NCBI GenBank assembly: GCA_036013505.1
Contig: CP107851.1
Coordinates: 2,418,001 to 2,482,000 of the forward strand
From: Streptomyces sp. NBC_00510
GTDB taxonomy: Bacteria > Actinomycetota > Actinomycetes > Streptomycetales > Streptomycetaceae
Length of the DNA: 64,000 nt
Direction of reading: 5' to 3'
Shown here: positions 9,267 to 20,200 of the stretch, piece by piece
Position numbering within the stretch: position 1 is the first letter of the stretch
How the letters are laid out: every line of letters begins with the position of its first letter
Notes under the pieces: model-generated
Database searches by the model: none
What the model was told of the DNA's origin: nothing
Seen by the model: the letters and a program-made list of their open reading frames with translations, nothing else
Position numbers and translations under genes: made by a program

Positions 9267-12200
9267 TCACAGGTGCCGCCGCGGAACCGGGCGGGTGTCA
9301 GACGCCCGCGAGCCGGGTGGTGGACCCGCTAGCCGGGGCGCAGGGGAGGGCTGCTGCGGTGCGGCGGCGCTGCGCCGGCGCAGGGCGTCAAGGCGGGCTT
9401 GGATGCGGGATTGGGTGTAAGCGTTGAGGGCGTCGGTGAGGTGGTCCCATTCCCGGCCGTCATCGCCGGTGGGGCGGGGGCCGAGGACGTCCGGGCCGGC
9501 GTGGTCGCGGCGCCGCCGGTAGTCCGCGATGGCCGTGATGAGACGAGTGTAGGCATGCTGTTCGCCGGCGTGGTCGCGGCCTGGGGCGGTGATGTTCTCG
9601 ATCCAGGGTTCGGGAGCGGGCCCGCCGGTGAGAGCGGCGGTCAGGGCACGACGCGCCAACACGGCAGCCTGGACAGCACGGACGGCGTGGGTCACGGTCA
9701 GGCCGTCACGGCCGCCCGGGACAGGGGGCGGCTGAGTGAGGTGCGGGGCCCCGGTGGGAGCCGGGCCAGCCGGTGGACTGACAGGCGGTACGGGGGGTGG
9801 GGGCGGCACCACCGGGGCCGCAACCTTCGGTGGCGGGATAGGGCCGGGGCCAGCAGGCGGTACGGGCAGTACGGGGGGTGGGGGCGGCACCACCGGGGCC
9901 GCAACCTTCGGTGGCGGGATAGGGCCGGGGCCAGCAGGCGGTACGGGCAGTACGCGGGGTGCGGGCAGTGCGGGCGGCACCACCAAGGCGAGCACGCCCG
10001 GTGGTTGGGTGCGGGCGGGAAGCCGGGCGGGGGTCAGAGCGCGGATGCGGGAGGTCATGGCGTCCCAGGCCGCGGCGTCGGCTGGGTCGGTGGGGCGGGG
10101 GCCGAGACCGGGAACGGTGGTGATGGCGTGGCGGGTGCGCCACAGCTCGGTCAGGGCGCAGGTCAGCTCCCAGGCGGTGCGGCGTTCAATGGAGTCGGCG
10201 GGCGGGGGCGGGCCCAGCGGCCGGGCCCAGGTGGGGGGCGCCCCGGCCAGGGTGCGGCCGCGCTGGGCCAGGGCCCAGGTCAGGATGCGGTGGCGTTCGG
10301 TCAGGTGGCGGCGCCAGTGGCCAGGGGTGCCGGGGTGGTCCTGCGCGGTGCGGTCGGCGACCCAGTCGGGCAGGTCGGCCGGGTGCCAGGGCCGCTGCGC
10401 GCGCCGGTCTGGCAGCCCCGCGCGGCGGCTCAGTTCGGCGTGGAAGGCGTCGCTGAGCGCATCGGCCCCGGCAAGAACGGTCCGGGCGTGCCGCAGCCGC
10501 TGATCGGTGTCGAAGGCGCGGGCGCTGTGGTGGCGGCGTATCGCGGCCAGCGAGGACTGCGACAGGCGGGGCGTGTGCTCACGTTGCCGGTCCTCGCGCG
10601 CCGCGTCCAGCCATGGCAGAGCACGGCGCAGGGCGTCCTCGGCGGTCAGCGCGGCAACGGTGTTCGAGGCGGCCGGCGACAGGTGGGTGCCGGTGCGTTC
10701 GGCATCCCGGCAGACGGCGCGGACGACCGTCAGGTGGGTGTCCAGTTCGGTGCGGGCCAGCGGACCGTAGGGACGGTGCGGCCAGGCCGCATGGGTACGG
10801 CCGCTGCCGGTGGTGACCGGGACCGGCAGCATGCCGGCGGCGGCTTCGGCGGCCTGCAGTTCACTGCGGGCCGCCGCACGCAAAGATGCGGCCCTGGCCA
10901 TGAGCGCGTGCAGCCGGTACGACGGCACCACGGCCAGCCCAGCCGCAGCCGAGGAGGCGGAAACGGCCACTGGGGCCGCCGAAGCGGCGGCTGGGGCCTG
11001 CCCGGCCGGACCCGTCACACCCGCCTGCCCGGCCCGCGCGGCACGCGCCAGGCGGAGCAGGCGCCCGGCGAGGCCCGCGCCGCCCGCGGAGCCTCCACCA
11101 TCCTCCGTGGAGTCCCGGACGTCGTCGGTGCTGTCCGGGCCGTCGCCGGTGGTGTTCGAGCCGTCGTCGGTGCTGTCCGGGCCGTCGCCGGTGGTGCTCG
11201 GGCCGGGTGTGATGGCCTGCGCGAGCAGGCCGGGCAGGTCGGATCCAGCGCGTTCGGCATCCAGCAGCGCGCGGGTCAGGGCGGGGAAGGTGTCCGCGGC
11301 CAGGACCACGGCGGCCCGGTCCGCGCCCAGGGCCTGCTCCAGCACGGCCGTCAGGCGGGCGGTGGTGGCCATGGCGGCGGCGTCCGCGTACTGCGCGGCC
11401 AGCGTGGCCGGGTCGATGGCTCGCTGCTGCAGTTCGGCGGTGGTCTCGGTCGCCGACACCTGCGTGCCGCGCCGGGCCGCGATCGTCTCCAGCACCCCCG
11501 CAACGTCCTGGCCGTCATAATCCAGGGCCAGGTAGAGGCGGTTCGTGTGCCGGCCGCGGGTCAGCTGGACGTAGACACCCTCACGAGCCGAGGCGGGCGT
11601 GGCCAGGGCGTGGGAGGTGTCGACGGTCATGCCCTGGGCGCGGTGGATGGTGGAGGCGTAGCCGAGCTCGCAGTACGCGGCCACATAGCCGGCCGGCAGC
11701 CGCAGACGGCCGCGATGGATCGTGTGACGGACAATCAGCGCACCGTCGGGCTCGACGGTCTGGACGGTCCAGGTGTCGCCGTTCTTCACAAAATCGCGGG
11801 CGCCACGCACGATCCGGCGGCGGTCGTTGCGGCGCGTGACCACGATGTCGCCGGCATACGCGCGCAGCCCCCCACGCAGGACGGCTGCGGGTCCGGCCGT
11901 AACAGTGCCGCGGGAAAGATGCCAGACCTGCGCCCGGGCGTTGAGCGCGGAAACGGTGGCGGTGTCGGCGGCCGTCATCACCGTGCTGCGCCGGGCCACG
12001 GTGTCTTTGGCCCACGCGTCGAGCACGGCCTGCTGCATCGCACCAGGGGTGCCGGCGGTGATCCGGCCCCGCCCCCGGTACCAGGCGAGCACCTGCTCCG
12101 GGCGGTCGTCGTCGCGTAAGACCAGCGACGCGTCGGCCTCACCGTCGGTGCGGAAGCGGTGCAGGCGGTCCAGTTCGACCACTCCCCCGCACGAGGCGAT

Positions 12201-14444
12201 CAGGCGCAGCGCGCCGCCGGACTCGACCGCGGCCAACTGGCGCGGGTCGCCCAGCAGCCGCACCACCGCCCCGGCCGCGGCGGCATCGGCCACCACCCGG
12301 TCCAGCAGGCGGGTACCGGCCGCACCGGCCTCGTCGACCACGACCACATCACCCGGCCCCAGACCGAAATCCTCCCCCACCAGGTGGCCCTGGGCGGCCC
12401 GCTCACGCCCGCGCAGCCAGGAATGCAGGGTGTGCGCGGACCGCTCGAGGTCGGTGCCCAATACGGCGGCGGCGCAGGCGGAAGGCGCCAGCGGGACCAG
12501 CCGGCCGCCCGTCGCGTCCACCGCGCGAGCCAGCAGCCGCATCGCGCTGGTCTTCCCCGACCCGGCCGGCCCGATACCCGCCAGCAGCAGCCTGTCCGAG
12601 GTCGCGAAAGCCGCGGCCAGCTCACGCTGCCCGGCATCCAGCCCGCCACCGTGCTCCTCGGCCACCCGGGCGAAAATCTCCCGGCCGACCGGCGCCACCA
12701 CACCCCTGCCGGCTGCGGCCACCAGCCGCTCTTCGGCCGCCAGCAGCGAGGCGGTGGTGTAGGTCCGCGACCCGATCCCTCGGTAGGCGCTCTCGCCGTC
12801 CGCGCGGGTCAGCTCAGGCAGCCCGGGGTGAAGATCGGGCGGAGTCAACTCCACACACTCCGCCCCGGCCAGCGCCCGGTCGGCGATCGCATCAGCGACA
12901 CCAGGCGGCGCGGTCGCCCCCGCCAGCGTCCGCATGAGATACCGGCGGGCCTCCGCCAGCACATGCCGACGACGGAACGTCGTGCGGTACGCGGACACTT
13001 CCGCGAGCACCACCGCCGCCGCCCCCACCACATCCACCTCCACCACACCGTCACCACCCGCCCCTACGACCTCCGCCCCCGTACCGGGAGCTTGTTCACC
13101 GGCGGCGCCGGAAGCCCCTTCCGGGTCGGCAGCCATCCCGGCGGCTGCCCCACCGGCGCCGCGCGCAGTGGCTGCCTCACCGGCGGTGCGGGCGGCGGTC
13201 TGCGCCGCCCGCACAACGCCGTCCACCGTCGCCTGGTCCGTGGCCGCGATCGCCCGCCGCCGCCAGCCGGCCAGCAGATCGTCCAGCGACCGCGCTGTTC
13301 GCTTGGCCTGTTTCGTGGAGACCCGCGCCCGCTCCTGCAGCCCCTTGCGGGCAGCCAGACCGGGCTGCCGGCCATGACGGTGCCGGTAGTCCGCCTCCAG
13401 TTCCTCAACCACCTCCCGTATCGCTGTCCCGCGTTGTGAGAACAGCTGCCGCAGCCGCACGTCGATGCCCACGACCTGCATCACCGGGCGCTGCCCGGCC
13501 GTCACTTCCACCGGCTCGGTCCGCAACCCCAACCGCCCACAGAGCAGCTCCAGGGCCCGCTGATTGAACAGCTCCGACGCTGAAACGACCTCCCGGTACA
13601 ACAGGCGGGCATCGAGGTTCTGCCACTTCCCGTCAGGGCCCAGAACGCGGGGGCTGATCACGACATGCTCGTGCAGCATCGGATCCCCAGCCCGGGACTC
13701 GTAGTGCAGATACACCGTCGCCAGCACACCGGGCCTCGCCCGCAGCTGTGCCTTCCCGCCGGTCCCTCTCCGCACCGCCAGCGCATGGTCCTCGATCCAC
13801 GCGACCGTCTCGGTCCTGGCCTGCTGCAGTACCTCCAGCACGACCTGGCGCACCTGCTCGTCGCCCAGCGCGAACAGCAGCGACAGCTCCTCGCTGGAAA
13901 ACGTCAGGTCATACCCGGTACGCGCCTGGCGCTGCTTTCCGGTGCGAGAGGCCAGGAACCGGGCGAGTTCCTTCCCGTCATCCGGCGCCCGCCGGTACTC
14001 GGCGCGGAACGCCTGCGCTGCAACCTGCATCTTCAGGTTCTTCGTTTCGGCCCCGGTCAGCGGCCGGCACAACTGCTCACTCTCGTGCTGCAGCACCTGC
14101 TCGATCTGACGGTCCAGCGGGGTCCCTTCGGCAAGCTCCGGTAGCGCAGGGCCCAGCTTCGCCGCATCCCACGCCCGCTTCTTCGACGCGCCGGCCCGTG
14201 TTTCGCGCGTCAGGATCGCCTCGGCGTCCGGGTGCATCCCCAGCCCGAACAACGCCCGCATCTGCGGCTCGCTCACCTCACCGGCAAGCCCCAGCACCGC
14301 CGCACCCCGCCCATGCCACCGCCCCACCGGCACCCCGGGCGTGCTCGAGGACACCGCCACCCCACCACCGCACGCCCCATCGCACTTGGCGATATTGCGC
14401 CGGTAATAGGGGTAGTTCCCCGCGGAAATGCCCTTCACCGTCAT
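9267..14444 (-). CDS. traA: MobF-family conjugative relaxase with RecD-like helicase domain (TraA/TrwC type)
   Basis: 1,725 residues from the ATG at 14444 (a GTG two codons upstream is possible). The N-terminal TrwC relaxase domain has the metal-binding LHEHVVISPRV motif near residue 256. The helicase part carries Walker A GPAGSGKTSAM (about 624), Walker B VVVVDEAGAAG, LLGDPRQLAAVESGG and YASTIHRAQGMTVDTSHAL, all typical of TraI/TraA helicases. It would nick the plasmid transfer origin, bind the 5' end and unwind DNA for conjugation. The long C-terminal region is low-complexity, with a proline-rich duplicated 27-residue unit. The full-length open frame suggests a functional gene, unlike the relaxase remnant near 22 kb. 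Confidence 0.88.
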   Translation of the reverse strand: MTVKGISAGNYPYYRRNIAKCDGACGGGVAVSSSTPGVPVGRWHGRGAAVLGLAGEVSEPQMRALFGLGMHPDAEAILTRETRAGASKKRAWDAAKLGPALPELAEGTPLDRQIEQVLQHESEQLCRPLTGAETKNLKMQVAAQAFRAEYRRAPDDGKELARFLASRTGKQRQARTGYDLTFSSEELSLLFALGDEQVRQVVLEVLQQARTETVAWIEDHALAVRRGTGGKAQLRARPGVLATVYLHYESRAGDPMLHEHVVISPRVLGPDGKWQNLDARLLYREVVSASELFNQRALELLCGRLGLRTEPVEVTAGQRPVMQVVGIDVRLRQLFSQRGTAIREVVEELEADYRHRHGRQPGLAARKGLQERARVSTKQAKRTARSLDDLLAGWRRRAIAATDQATVDGVVRAAQTAARTAGEAATARGAGGAAAGMAADPEGASGAAGEQAPGTGAEVVGAGGDGVVEVDVVGAAAVVLAEVSAYRTTFRRRHVLAEARRYLMRTLAGATAPPGVADAIADRALAGAECVELTPPDLHPGLPELTRADGESAYRGIGSRTYTTASLLAAEERLVAAAGRGVVAPVGREIFARVAEEHGGGLDAGQRELAAAFATSDRLLLAGIGPAGSGKTSAMRLLARAVDATGGRLVPLAPSACAAAVLGTDLERSAHTLHSWLRGRERAAQGHLVGEDFGLGPGDVVVVDEAGAAGTRLLDRVVADAAAAGAVVRLLGDPRQLAAVESGGALRLIASCGGVVELDRLHRFRTDGEADASLVLRDDDRPEQVLAWYRGRGRITAGTPGAMQQAVLDAWAKDTVARRSTVMTAADTATVSALNARAQVWHLSRGTVTAGPAAVLRGGLRAYAGDIVVTRRNDRRRIVRGARDFVKNGDTWTVQTVEPDGALIVRHTIHRGRLRLPAGYVAAYCELGYASTIHRAQGMTVDTSHALATPASAREGVYVQLTRGRHTNRLYLALDYDGQDVAGVLETIAARRGTQVSATETTAELQQRAIDPATLAAQYADAAAMATTARLTAVLEQALGADRAAVVLAADTFPALTRALLDAERAGSDLPGLLAQAITPGPSTTGDGPDSTDDGSNTTGDGPDSTDDVRDSTEDGGGSAGGAGLAGRLLRLARAARAGQAGVTGPAGQAPAAASAAPVAVSASSAAAGLAVVPSYRLHALMARAASLRAAARSELQAAEAAAGMLPVPVTTGSGRTHAAWPHRPYGPLARTELDTHLTVVRAVCRDAERTGTHLSPAASNTVAALTAEDALRRALPWLDAAREDRQREHTPRLSQSSLAAIRRHHSARAFDTDQRLRHARTVLAGADALSDAFHAELSRRAGLPDRRAQRPWHPADLPDWVADRTAQDHPGTPGHWRRHLTERHRILTWALAQRGRTLAGAPPTWARPLGPPPPADSIERRTAWELTCALTELWRTRHAITTVPGLGPRPTDPADAAAWDAMTSRIRALTPARLPARTQPPGVLALVVPPALPAPRVLPVPPAGPGPIPPPKVAAPVVPPPPPVLPVPPAGPGPIPPPKVAAPVVPPPPPVPPVSPPAGPAPTGAPHLTQPPPVPGGRDGLTVTHAVRAVQAAVLARRALTAALTGGPAPEPWIENITAPGRDHAGEQHAYTRLITAIADYRRRRDHAGPDVLGPRPTGDDGREWDHLTDALNAYTQSRIQARLDALRRRSAAAPQQPSPAPRLAGPPPGSRASDTRPVPRRHL
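9789..9950. repeat. Two tandem 81-bp units in the relaxase gene
   Basis: Two near-identical 81-bp units (9789-9869 and 9870-9950), with a third partial unit after them, encode consecutive 27-residue Pro-rich segments (PPAGPGPIPPPKVAAP). The length preserves the frame. This is probably a flexible spacer that expands by slippage or unequal recombination. Confidence 0.9.
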
Positions 14445-14814
14445 GCCCACCCCGCCACGGCATCACAGCAAACACCCCCCGCTACGGCCCAGCCCGCCAG
14501 CCTCCCCCACCCCGGAAAACAATCACGCATGGCGTGCCGCACGACGGGACCGGCCTCACCCGCCGCCACCCCGACCGCCACAGTGCTAGAGGTGCGAACG
14601 ACACCCACCCGCACCAGCCGGGGATCACCCCGCCACCCCAACCGTCGGCATCCATCACCACACAAGCCACCCCGCCGGCAAGCCCCTTACAGCGGCCAGC
14701 CCCGCCCCCGGGCACCACGCCCGACACGAGCGCATGCCCCACAACCACAGCAGGACCAGGCGCCAAACGCGAGCGGCCCATCGGTGGACGAACCCAGAAG
14801 CTGACCGGCTCCGC
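14445..14814. other. Intergenic region upstream of the relaxase and IS110 junction
   Basis: About 370 bases lie between the relaxase start and the IS110 fragment. No gene is supported. A transfer origin commonly lies near the relaxase gene, but no convincing inverted repeat or nick motif was found by eye. Confidence 0.35.
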
Positions 14815-15378
14815 GAGGTCTTCCGCGGTGATTACGCGAGTCAGCCACAACTGGTCGAAGTGGCACTCGGCAAGCAGGCCTTCGCCCTCCTGCGGCAGTT
14901 GGAAGCCGCCTGCCTCGCTGCTGACGAGCTCGCCGAGGCGGGCGACGAGTCTTTTGTCCAACACCCGGATTCCAAAGTCCTCTTGAGCTTCCCCGGTCTC
15001 GGGGTCCAGCTCGGCGCCCGGGTGCTGGCCGAGATCGGCGATGACCGCCAGCGCTTCGCAGACGCACGTGGCATGAAGGCCTATGCGGGCTCTGCCCCCG
15101 TCACCCGCGCGTCCGGGAAGAAACACCACGTCGGGCGGCGCATGGTCAAAAACGACCGGCTTAACCATGCCGGCTACCTGTGGGCCTTCTCCGCTCTGCG
15201 GTCCTCACCCGGCGCGGACGCCCACTACCGGCGTCGACGTGAGCGAGGAGACTGGCACGCGGCCGCCCAGAGACACCTGTTCAACCGCATGATCGGCCAA
15301 CTCTACCGGTGCCTTCAGGCAGGCGAACTGTTCGACGAACACATCGCCTTCCCCCGCGAACTGACCTCAGCGGCTTGA
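14815..15378 (+). pseudogene. IS110-family transposase, C-terminal fragment
   Basis: The frame contains the family's C-terminal (IS116/IS110/IS902) domain: FPGLGVQLGARVLAEIGDD, KAYAGSAPVTRASGKK and HAGYLWAFSALRSSPGADAHY. It ends at a natural stop at 15378. The N-terminal DEDD (RuvC-like) catalytic half is missing, and the frame before about 14815 has no homology-like character. It is therefore a dead remnant left by an earlier insertion or recombination. Confidence 0.8.
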
Positions 15379-15394
15379 CGACTTGGGATCGTGA

Positions 15395-15946
15395 GATGTC
15401 TACCTCGACCAGCGCTGGCAGGAGGGCTGCACCAACGCGTGGAAACTGTGGGAGGAGCTCTGCGAGCAGGGCTATCCACGCGGCTACAACAGCGTCCGCG
15501 ACTACGTCAGCCGGGTACTGCGCGGCAAGCCCCAGCCGGTTGGGCCTCGGCCCCCATCCCCCCGTGCCGTCACGCGTTGGATCCTCACGCACCCCGACGC
15601 CCTGACCGAAAATGACCGGCTCCAGCTCAAGGCCGCGCTGGCGAACTGCCCTGAGCTGACAACCCTCGTCGAGCACGTGCGCTCTTTCGCCCACATGGTC
15701 ACCCACCTGCAAGGCGACTATCTCCCGCAGTGGATCGAATCGGCCAGAGCCACAACCGACCTGATCAGTCTCAGCCGGTTCGCCCACCACCTTGAACGCG
15801 GCCTCGACGCCGTCACCGCCGGCCTCACACAACCCTGGAACTCGGGTGTCGTGGAGGGACACGTCAACCGCATCAAGATGCTCAAGCGCCAGATGTTTGG
15901 CCGCGCAGGGTTCGAACTCCTTCGCAAACGAGTCATATTGGCGTGA
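15395..15946 (+). pseudogene. ISL3-family transposase, C-terminal fragment
   Basis: The open frame begins right after a stop at 15392-15394 with VYLDQRWQEGCTNAWKLWEE and runs to 15946. It shows the ISL3 C-terminal features: a Trp-rich helix, RTYVxxLR-like NSVRDYVSRVLRG, and the ending TQPWNSGVVEGHVNRIKMLK followed by RQMFGRAGFELLRKR. The VEGxxNRIKxxKRQMFGRA motif holds the final catalytic Glu. The N-terminal zinc finger and first two acidic residues are absent. It abuts the IS110 fragment within about 20 bases, marking a recombination junction. Confidence 0.8.
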
Positions 15947-16022
15947 CCAGGCGTCAGTACATCATATAAAGCAAACAAAAGCCGCAGATCCACTACAAGG
16001 CCACGAAGTGCGAGTCGGCGCG

Positions 16023-16496
16023 TCACTGCTCATCGAGGGATGCCTGCCGGGCAAGGAAGTCCTCGAACGCCGCCCTCTGCTTCGGATTCATGAAGCCTTG
16101 GCGGACATTGCGGGCCTTCTCCTGGAGCCAGTGAGCCTCATGGGGGTCCAGTAGCTCGGCGACCACCACGCCTTTGCGAGCAACCGCCGTACGCCCTCCT
16201 ACGCGACGACGAAAGAGCGTGAACGCGCCGAATTCCTTTGGATGGGCCAGTTCCGGCTCCTCTGCCACAGCCTGGTTCTCGTCTCCAGTTCCACTCGTCG
16301 GGTACGCGGCGGGGGCCCAGTGCTCCCAGAGCGCCAGCGTGGCCGCGGGCACCAGCACCGCGCGTTCCGACTCTTCACGCCCCTCCCACATGAACGTGAC
16401 AGAGACGGGCTCGCCGACCGCCTCGGCCAACCCGAGCACCCTCTCCATCTCATCGTTGATCGGGTAACCCGCCACTACATCAATCTGTATGCCCAT
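16023..16496 (-). CDS. Hypothetical protein
   Basis: 157 residues from the ATG at 16496 (MGIQIDVVAGYPINDEMERV). The frame also extends upstream but loses sense. Sequence features are EAVGEPVSVTFMWEGREE (beta strand pair), an Ala/Glu-rich middle and FGAFTLFRRRVGGRTAVARK near the C-terminus, ending in a charged helix. No motif of a known family is recognised and there is no membrane segment. It follows another hypothetical on the same strand, which may be frameshifted, and both lie downstream of the CHAT operon in the same orientation. Confidence 0.6.
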   Translation of the reverse strand: MGIQIDVVAGYPINDEMERVLGLAEAVGEPVSVTFMWEGREESERAVLVPAATLALWEHWAPAAYPTSGTGDENQAVAEEPELAHPKEFGAFTLFRRRVGGRTAVARKGVVVAELLDPHEAHWLQEKARNVRQGFMNPKQRAAFEDFLARQASLDEQ

Positions 16497-16507
16497 GGCG
16501 CCTGAGG

Positions 16508-16938
16508 CTACTGGCCACTTCTGACATGCCAAGCCCACAGCTCCTGCGGCTCGTCGACCACGGCCCACCACGTGTACCGTCCGAAACCGGTAATTTCACC
16601 GACTGAGCGCATGCCCGAAGACCGCGACGGAGAGTAACCGCTCCACACAATTTGGGCCAGAGCCCGTTCTCGTGGACAAAGCCAGCAATAAGAGAACGCA
16701 CGGCCTCCTCGGCGAACACCAATGTTGGGCCGTCCACGAACACCTTGACTATTGCCCCACCGGGGTGGACTGCCACGACACGGTCGAGGAGATCGACCTC
16801 CATGCCGTCTGGACCCTCGATCGCCTCCACGGCATCGAAGCCTTGATCGAACAGGGCAAGAGCCCCCGTCCGGTGCAGGGGATCCATCTCCGGCTTTCCC
16901 GCAGGAACGGAGGTATCTACGGTCACGACGTACACCAC
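16508..16938 (-). pseudogene. Hypothetical protein with an apparent frameshift
   Basis: The 5' part (VVTVDTSVPAGKPEMDPLHR to FVHENGLW) and the 3' part (IVWSGYSPSRSSGMRSVGEI to HVRSGQ) are both well-formed but in different frames. Adding one G in the GG run near 16662 joins them into one protein of roughly 140 residues (ENGLW-AQIVWSGYSP). Either a sequencing error or a recent mutation. The start is a GTG at 16926-16938, not certain. No family recognised. Confidence 0.5.
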
Positions 16939-17296
16939 GCCGCTAGCGTGCCAGGCAGACGCGTGCTGCGCGGCAGAGCTCCGAGAACTGCACGTAGCCA
17001 GGCGCGCGTTATGTGTGGAGGGCGTCACTGATGAAACCGCACTTCGGCGGTGGCGTACGACTCCGTCAGGTGCAAAACACCGGTCTCGTACGTGGCGGCT
17101 GCAGCGCCGAGCACGACCTCGAAGGCCCGTGTGGCGGCGGTCCGCAGCTCGTTCAGCGGCTCTCGGGCCCGAGATCAAAACTGAGCCCACGGCTTGACAC
17201 AAAGGGGAGCCATGAGCGGATGCCGGTGATAGACAGCTACCGACGCACTTGGCCGAGTCGACTGTGGGCCAACCTCCGATACGACAGAGTGCGTCA
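16939..17296. other. Gap with a possible short coding remnant
   Basis: On the minus strand, about 45 codons ending near 17032 read plausibly ([20 protein letters not shown] ... ATAEVRFHQ) but lack a start and follow an in-frame stop. This could be the tail of a small helical protein or another frameshifted gene. Nothing else is supported. Confidence 0.25.
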
Positions 17297-20200
17297 TCAG
17301 GCGCCGGCATGGACGTGTGCGGCCCACACCGAGGGCAGGTTCGGATACTTCGTCCTGAGCTGCCTGACCGTGCGATGGACCGCCGCCGACGCGCACAACG
17401 CACCGGATCGATCCGCGATCAACTCGCCGTAGATCTGCTGACTGAAGGCTGGTGCCACGGCGTCGTCGACGCGCCAGAGTGTGCCGACCACCTGGGAAAA
17501 CCCGGCTATCTGAAAAGCCGCCAACGGGTGGATCGCCTCGTCGGACAGGCGCGCGGTGGTGCGGGCCGTGTCGCAGGCCGACAGGAAAGCGAACTCCGCG
17601 TTCCGCAGGCGCAGCCCGGAAATGTCCAACACCCGAAACGGCGTGTGATCGTGGTCGTGCAGCGCGAGGTGGCTGTCCGAAGGGTTGTCCGGGTCGCTGT
17701 ACCCGTGGCAGGCGAAGTGCGCCCAGCTACTGGCCGGCAATGCGTCGAGAACGGCGTCACGAGTCGCGTCCGCGCCGACCAGGAGCGTGGCGCCGGGTAT
17801 GAGAGCGGCCAGGTGGTCGGCTTCGGCCTGTGTGCCGGGCAGGTCCGGGGCGTCCGGGGTGTGCGGCATCGCGACCACCAGCAGCCGCGGCTCGTTCCGG
17901 TCGTCGCGGCGGCCCGCGCGGGCGTGCTTCAGGGCGCGGATCGTCGGCGTCGTCGAGGAGATGACGCGGTCGAGGAGGACAGGTCCGCCGTCGCGGTGGT
18001 GGCCCGCGGCGTGCAGCGGGAGCAGGCTGAGCGATCCGACCGGGGCCCACCAGATCCTTGGCCACGGACCATCCGCCGCCGGTTCCGCCGTCAGCCCCAG
18101 TTCGCCCAGCACAGGGCCCACGACGGTGTCCCACAGCCACTCGAGCGTGTCATGGATCGCCTGCTCGGCGATCAGCCGCCCCTCCGTGAACGCGGTGTGC
18201 AGAGCGCGTACGCGGTGACTCACGGTCTCTTCGCTCAGACCGTCCAGCGCGCGTGACCGGACCCCGTCCGCAGTGATGATCAGCGCGTCACACCGGTACC
18301 GGCTGACGTTGATGTACACGATCGGGCCCTCGTGCGCCTGCGCGGTGAGGTCGGTGAGCAGCGGCGGTTGTAGGAACCGCTTCATCCCGGGCAGCGCACG
18401 GATCCGGTCGGTCACCGCGTCGAGCTCGTCGGCGAGCGCCACGCGGTCGCTCGCGGTGTCGGTTTCGAACTCCGCGGTGAGCGTCCGGAAGCGCTCGGCC
18501 AGCTCGGGTACCTGCTCGCGCAGACCGGAAAGATCGCTGCGGCTGTCGAGTGCCTGGGCAGCGAGCACGCAGCGCCCGGATTCAAGCAGGGTCACCGCGC
18601 TCACCTCGTCGCCGACGGCCAGCGCGCACGCAGCCGCGTCGGCGGCAACCCCGGCGAACCGGCCGAGCCAGTACTGGGCGTCCTGGCGGCCCAGGCGGCG
18701 CCCGGCAAGCCGGGGCAGCAGCCGGACCGCGGCGGCGTACCCCTCAGCGGCCACGTCGAACTGCCCCGCCTCGGCTGACAGACCGCCCCACCGGTCCGCC
18801 GCTTCCGCCCGACTCGCCGTCGGCGATCCGGCAGACGCCGCGGCCTCCCGATAGCAGCCGAGTGCCTCGGCCAACGCGTCGCCGTCGCCGAGGTGCCGGA
18901 AGCCGAGCGCTAGCACGTCGGCGACGCGGGTCAGTGAACTCGCCCGCCAATAGGCGTCCTGCTCGGGCCTCCGCGCCGCACTCCGGGCCAGGCCGACCGC
19001 CTCGGCGAGGACCTGCGGATCCGGCGGCTCCCGTCGCGCGACGGCGGGTGCGACGGGGTTCGTGCACCAGTCGCCGAGCGCAGCGGCCAAGCTCGAGGTG
19101 TACCGGGGCCAGTGCGGGCTGTCCTCCGCAGTCGCGGCCACGGACGCGCGCCGCGCGGCGATGGCGTCCCGCAACGCGTTCCGGTCGCCGAACTTCTCGT
19201 ACGCCATCTCCAGCACACCGCCGAGATTGGCCAGCCGCACTGCCCGGTCCGGGTCGCCGTCCGCCGTCACATCCGTGGCCGCGCGGTGCGCGTCGATCGC
19301 CTCGTCGAGCACGCTCGCCTCGCCCGTCCTGACGAAACAGTCCGACAGCATGGCGCCAAGGTTGGAGAGCCGCCGGGCCTGCCCGGGGACGAGGCTCGCG
19401 CCGAGGCGGACGGACTCCCGCGCGCGGTCGACCGCCTCTGACAGAACCTGCAGTTCGCCGGTCACCCGGAACCGGGTGTGCAGCACGGCGGCGAGGATCT
19501 CGAGTACATACGGGTGGCGGTCCTGCCCTGCCGTGACCTCGGCGGCACGGCGAGCAACGTCGATCGCGTCTACGACGTGAGCCAGCTCTCCGGTTGCATG
19601 GAACAACGCGTGCAGGTTGACGGCGAGGTTGCCCATGAACTGGACCCGCCGCGGATTCCCCGCGGATGTGCACGCGACCGCCTCCCGCTCGATCACGACG
19701 GCCTCCGCGAGCGCGACGCGGTCCCCGAACGCTTCACCGCGGGTGGCCAGCGCCGCAGCGAAGTGGTCCAGCCGCACGCCGCGGCGTGGGTGCCCGGCGG
19801 GGGTTGCCGCCGCCACCGAGCGTCCCAGCTCGATCGCCCGCTCGAGCAGGGCCGAGTCCCGGGTCAGCTCGAACTCGGCGGCGTAGCGGCCGCACGCTTC
19901 GGCTTCGGTGTCGGCGCGTTCCCAGTCGGGGGTCCCTTTCGGGCGCTCGCCGGTGAGCGCGGCCCAGTCTCGTTCCGCGGTCGTCAACTCGACGAGGTTC
20001 TGCGAGTGCCGCGGATCGGTGACCGGGGTGTGGGCCACCAGCGTCTGCCGGACCCGAAGCAGTTCGGACAGATCATCCCGCGCTCCGCGAGCCTGGTAGC
20101 GGTCGTCGAGAAGGTACGCAAGGTTCTTCAACCGGTCGAGCACGTCGGACGACCCGGCCGGCGTGAGCTCCACCGCTCGCCGCGCGGCGTCGACAGCCTC

